IMG/VR virus record: IMGVR_UViG_3300046167_000757
Location: 1 to 49,018 of that record
DNA: 49,018 nucleotides
Source of the DNA: a virus
Strand: one strand, 5' to 3'
Numbering within the stretch: position 1 is the stretch's first letter; every line of letters starts with the position of its first letter. The translations under genes were made by a program, and so were the position numbers. The notes under the pieces are model-generated. The model was not told the DNA's origin. It ran no database searches and worked only from the letters and a program-made list of their open reading frames with translations. This document shows positions 48,950-49,018 of this stretch, piece after piece.

Positions 48950-49018
48950 CTGTAAAAACTGCTAGCCCCCGTATGAGTGGGTAATCTTCGGAAAAATGTA
49001 TCCACTCAATGTTGTTGC
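48930..49018 (-). CDS. Partial gene running off the right edge
   Basis: In the leftward sense the last bases read NNIEWIHFSEDYPLIRGL then AVFTDEWETT and stop at 48930-48932. It overlaps the small gene downstream by 20 bp. Only the final 28-29 residues are visible; the start lies beyond the window. The composition is protein-like, but the family cannot be recognised. Confidence 0.5.
   Translation of the reverse strand, partial: NNIEWIHFSEDYPLIRGLAVFTDEWETT

Noticed and set aside
1-49018. Direct joining of the window ends to extend the partial gene at 48930
   Set aside because: In the joined frame a stop occurs soon upstream with no good start, so a simple end-to-end circle is not supported.
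1-49018. CRISPR array, insertion sequence or phage RNA polymerase
   Set aside because: No regularly spaced direct repeats, transposase or single-subunit polymerase motifs were seen.

Overview
The window looks like most or all of the genome of a temperate, short-tailed (podovirus-like) double-stranded DNA phage, probably from a marine Gram-negative bacterium. It carries a small and a large terminase subunit, a P22-type portal, an acidic scaffold, a coat protein resembling the N4 gp56/DUF4043 group, T7-like internal virion proteins and a tail nozzle, and no tape measure or sheath. Lysogeny genes are a tyrosine integrase, an excisionase-like HTH protein, a Cro/CI-like repressor and an attP-like site whose core is the 3' end of a tRNA, most likely tRNA-Cys. 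Host and habitat are inferences from gene content, not from a database search.

Layout. Positions 121-813 hold four small leftward genes. About 815-1081 is a divergent control region. From 1082 to 35775 all genes read rightward: HNH endonuclease, terminase, portal, scaffold, small basic proteins and capsid (1-9.4 kb); head-tail adaptors and internal virion proteins (9.4-20.4 kb); a lysis cassette (20.4-21.3 kb); and a long array of tail fibre, adhesin and nozzle genes (21.3-35.8 kb). The attP region (35774-36004) and the rightward integrase follow. From 37043 to the right edge all genes read leftward: excisionase, DUF3310, repressor, nucleases, a probable DNA-binding protein, a SNF2-like helicase, a GP88-family protein, a lipoprotein, a Cas4/RecB-like nuclease, a primase-helicase, a CsrA-like regulator and a PolA-type polymerase. 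The leftward genes at the left edge and those at the right edge may be one early operon cut by linearisation.

The most striking pattern is a 15-bp dyad, ATTAG-N5-CTAAT. There are six exact copies, three one-mismatch copies and one weaker copy. All but one lie in or at the edges of intergenic gaps, mostly 8-35 bp before a start codon, in both the early and the late arm. They look like dispersed repressor operators, or stoperators, linking the repressor to the whole genome. Other points of interest are a detailed attP architecture, a phage CsrA homologue, a DNA polymerase with Leu at the position equivalent to E. coli Pol I residue 762, a zincin motif inside the 1720-residue virion protein, and a lipoprotein with tandem repeats.

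The region 3.5-9.1 kb (terminase, portal, capsid) contains many single-base frame breaks while the long genes elsewhere are open. This most likely reflects sequence errors in that stretch, so those genes are annotated as fragments of otherwise normal proteins.
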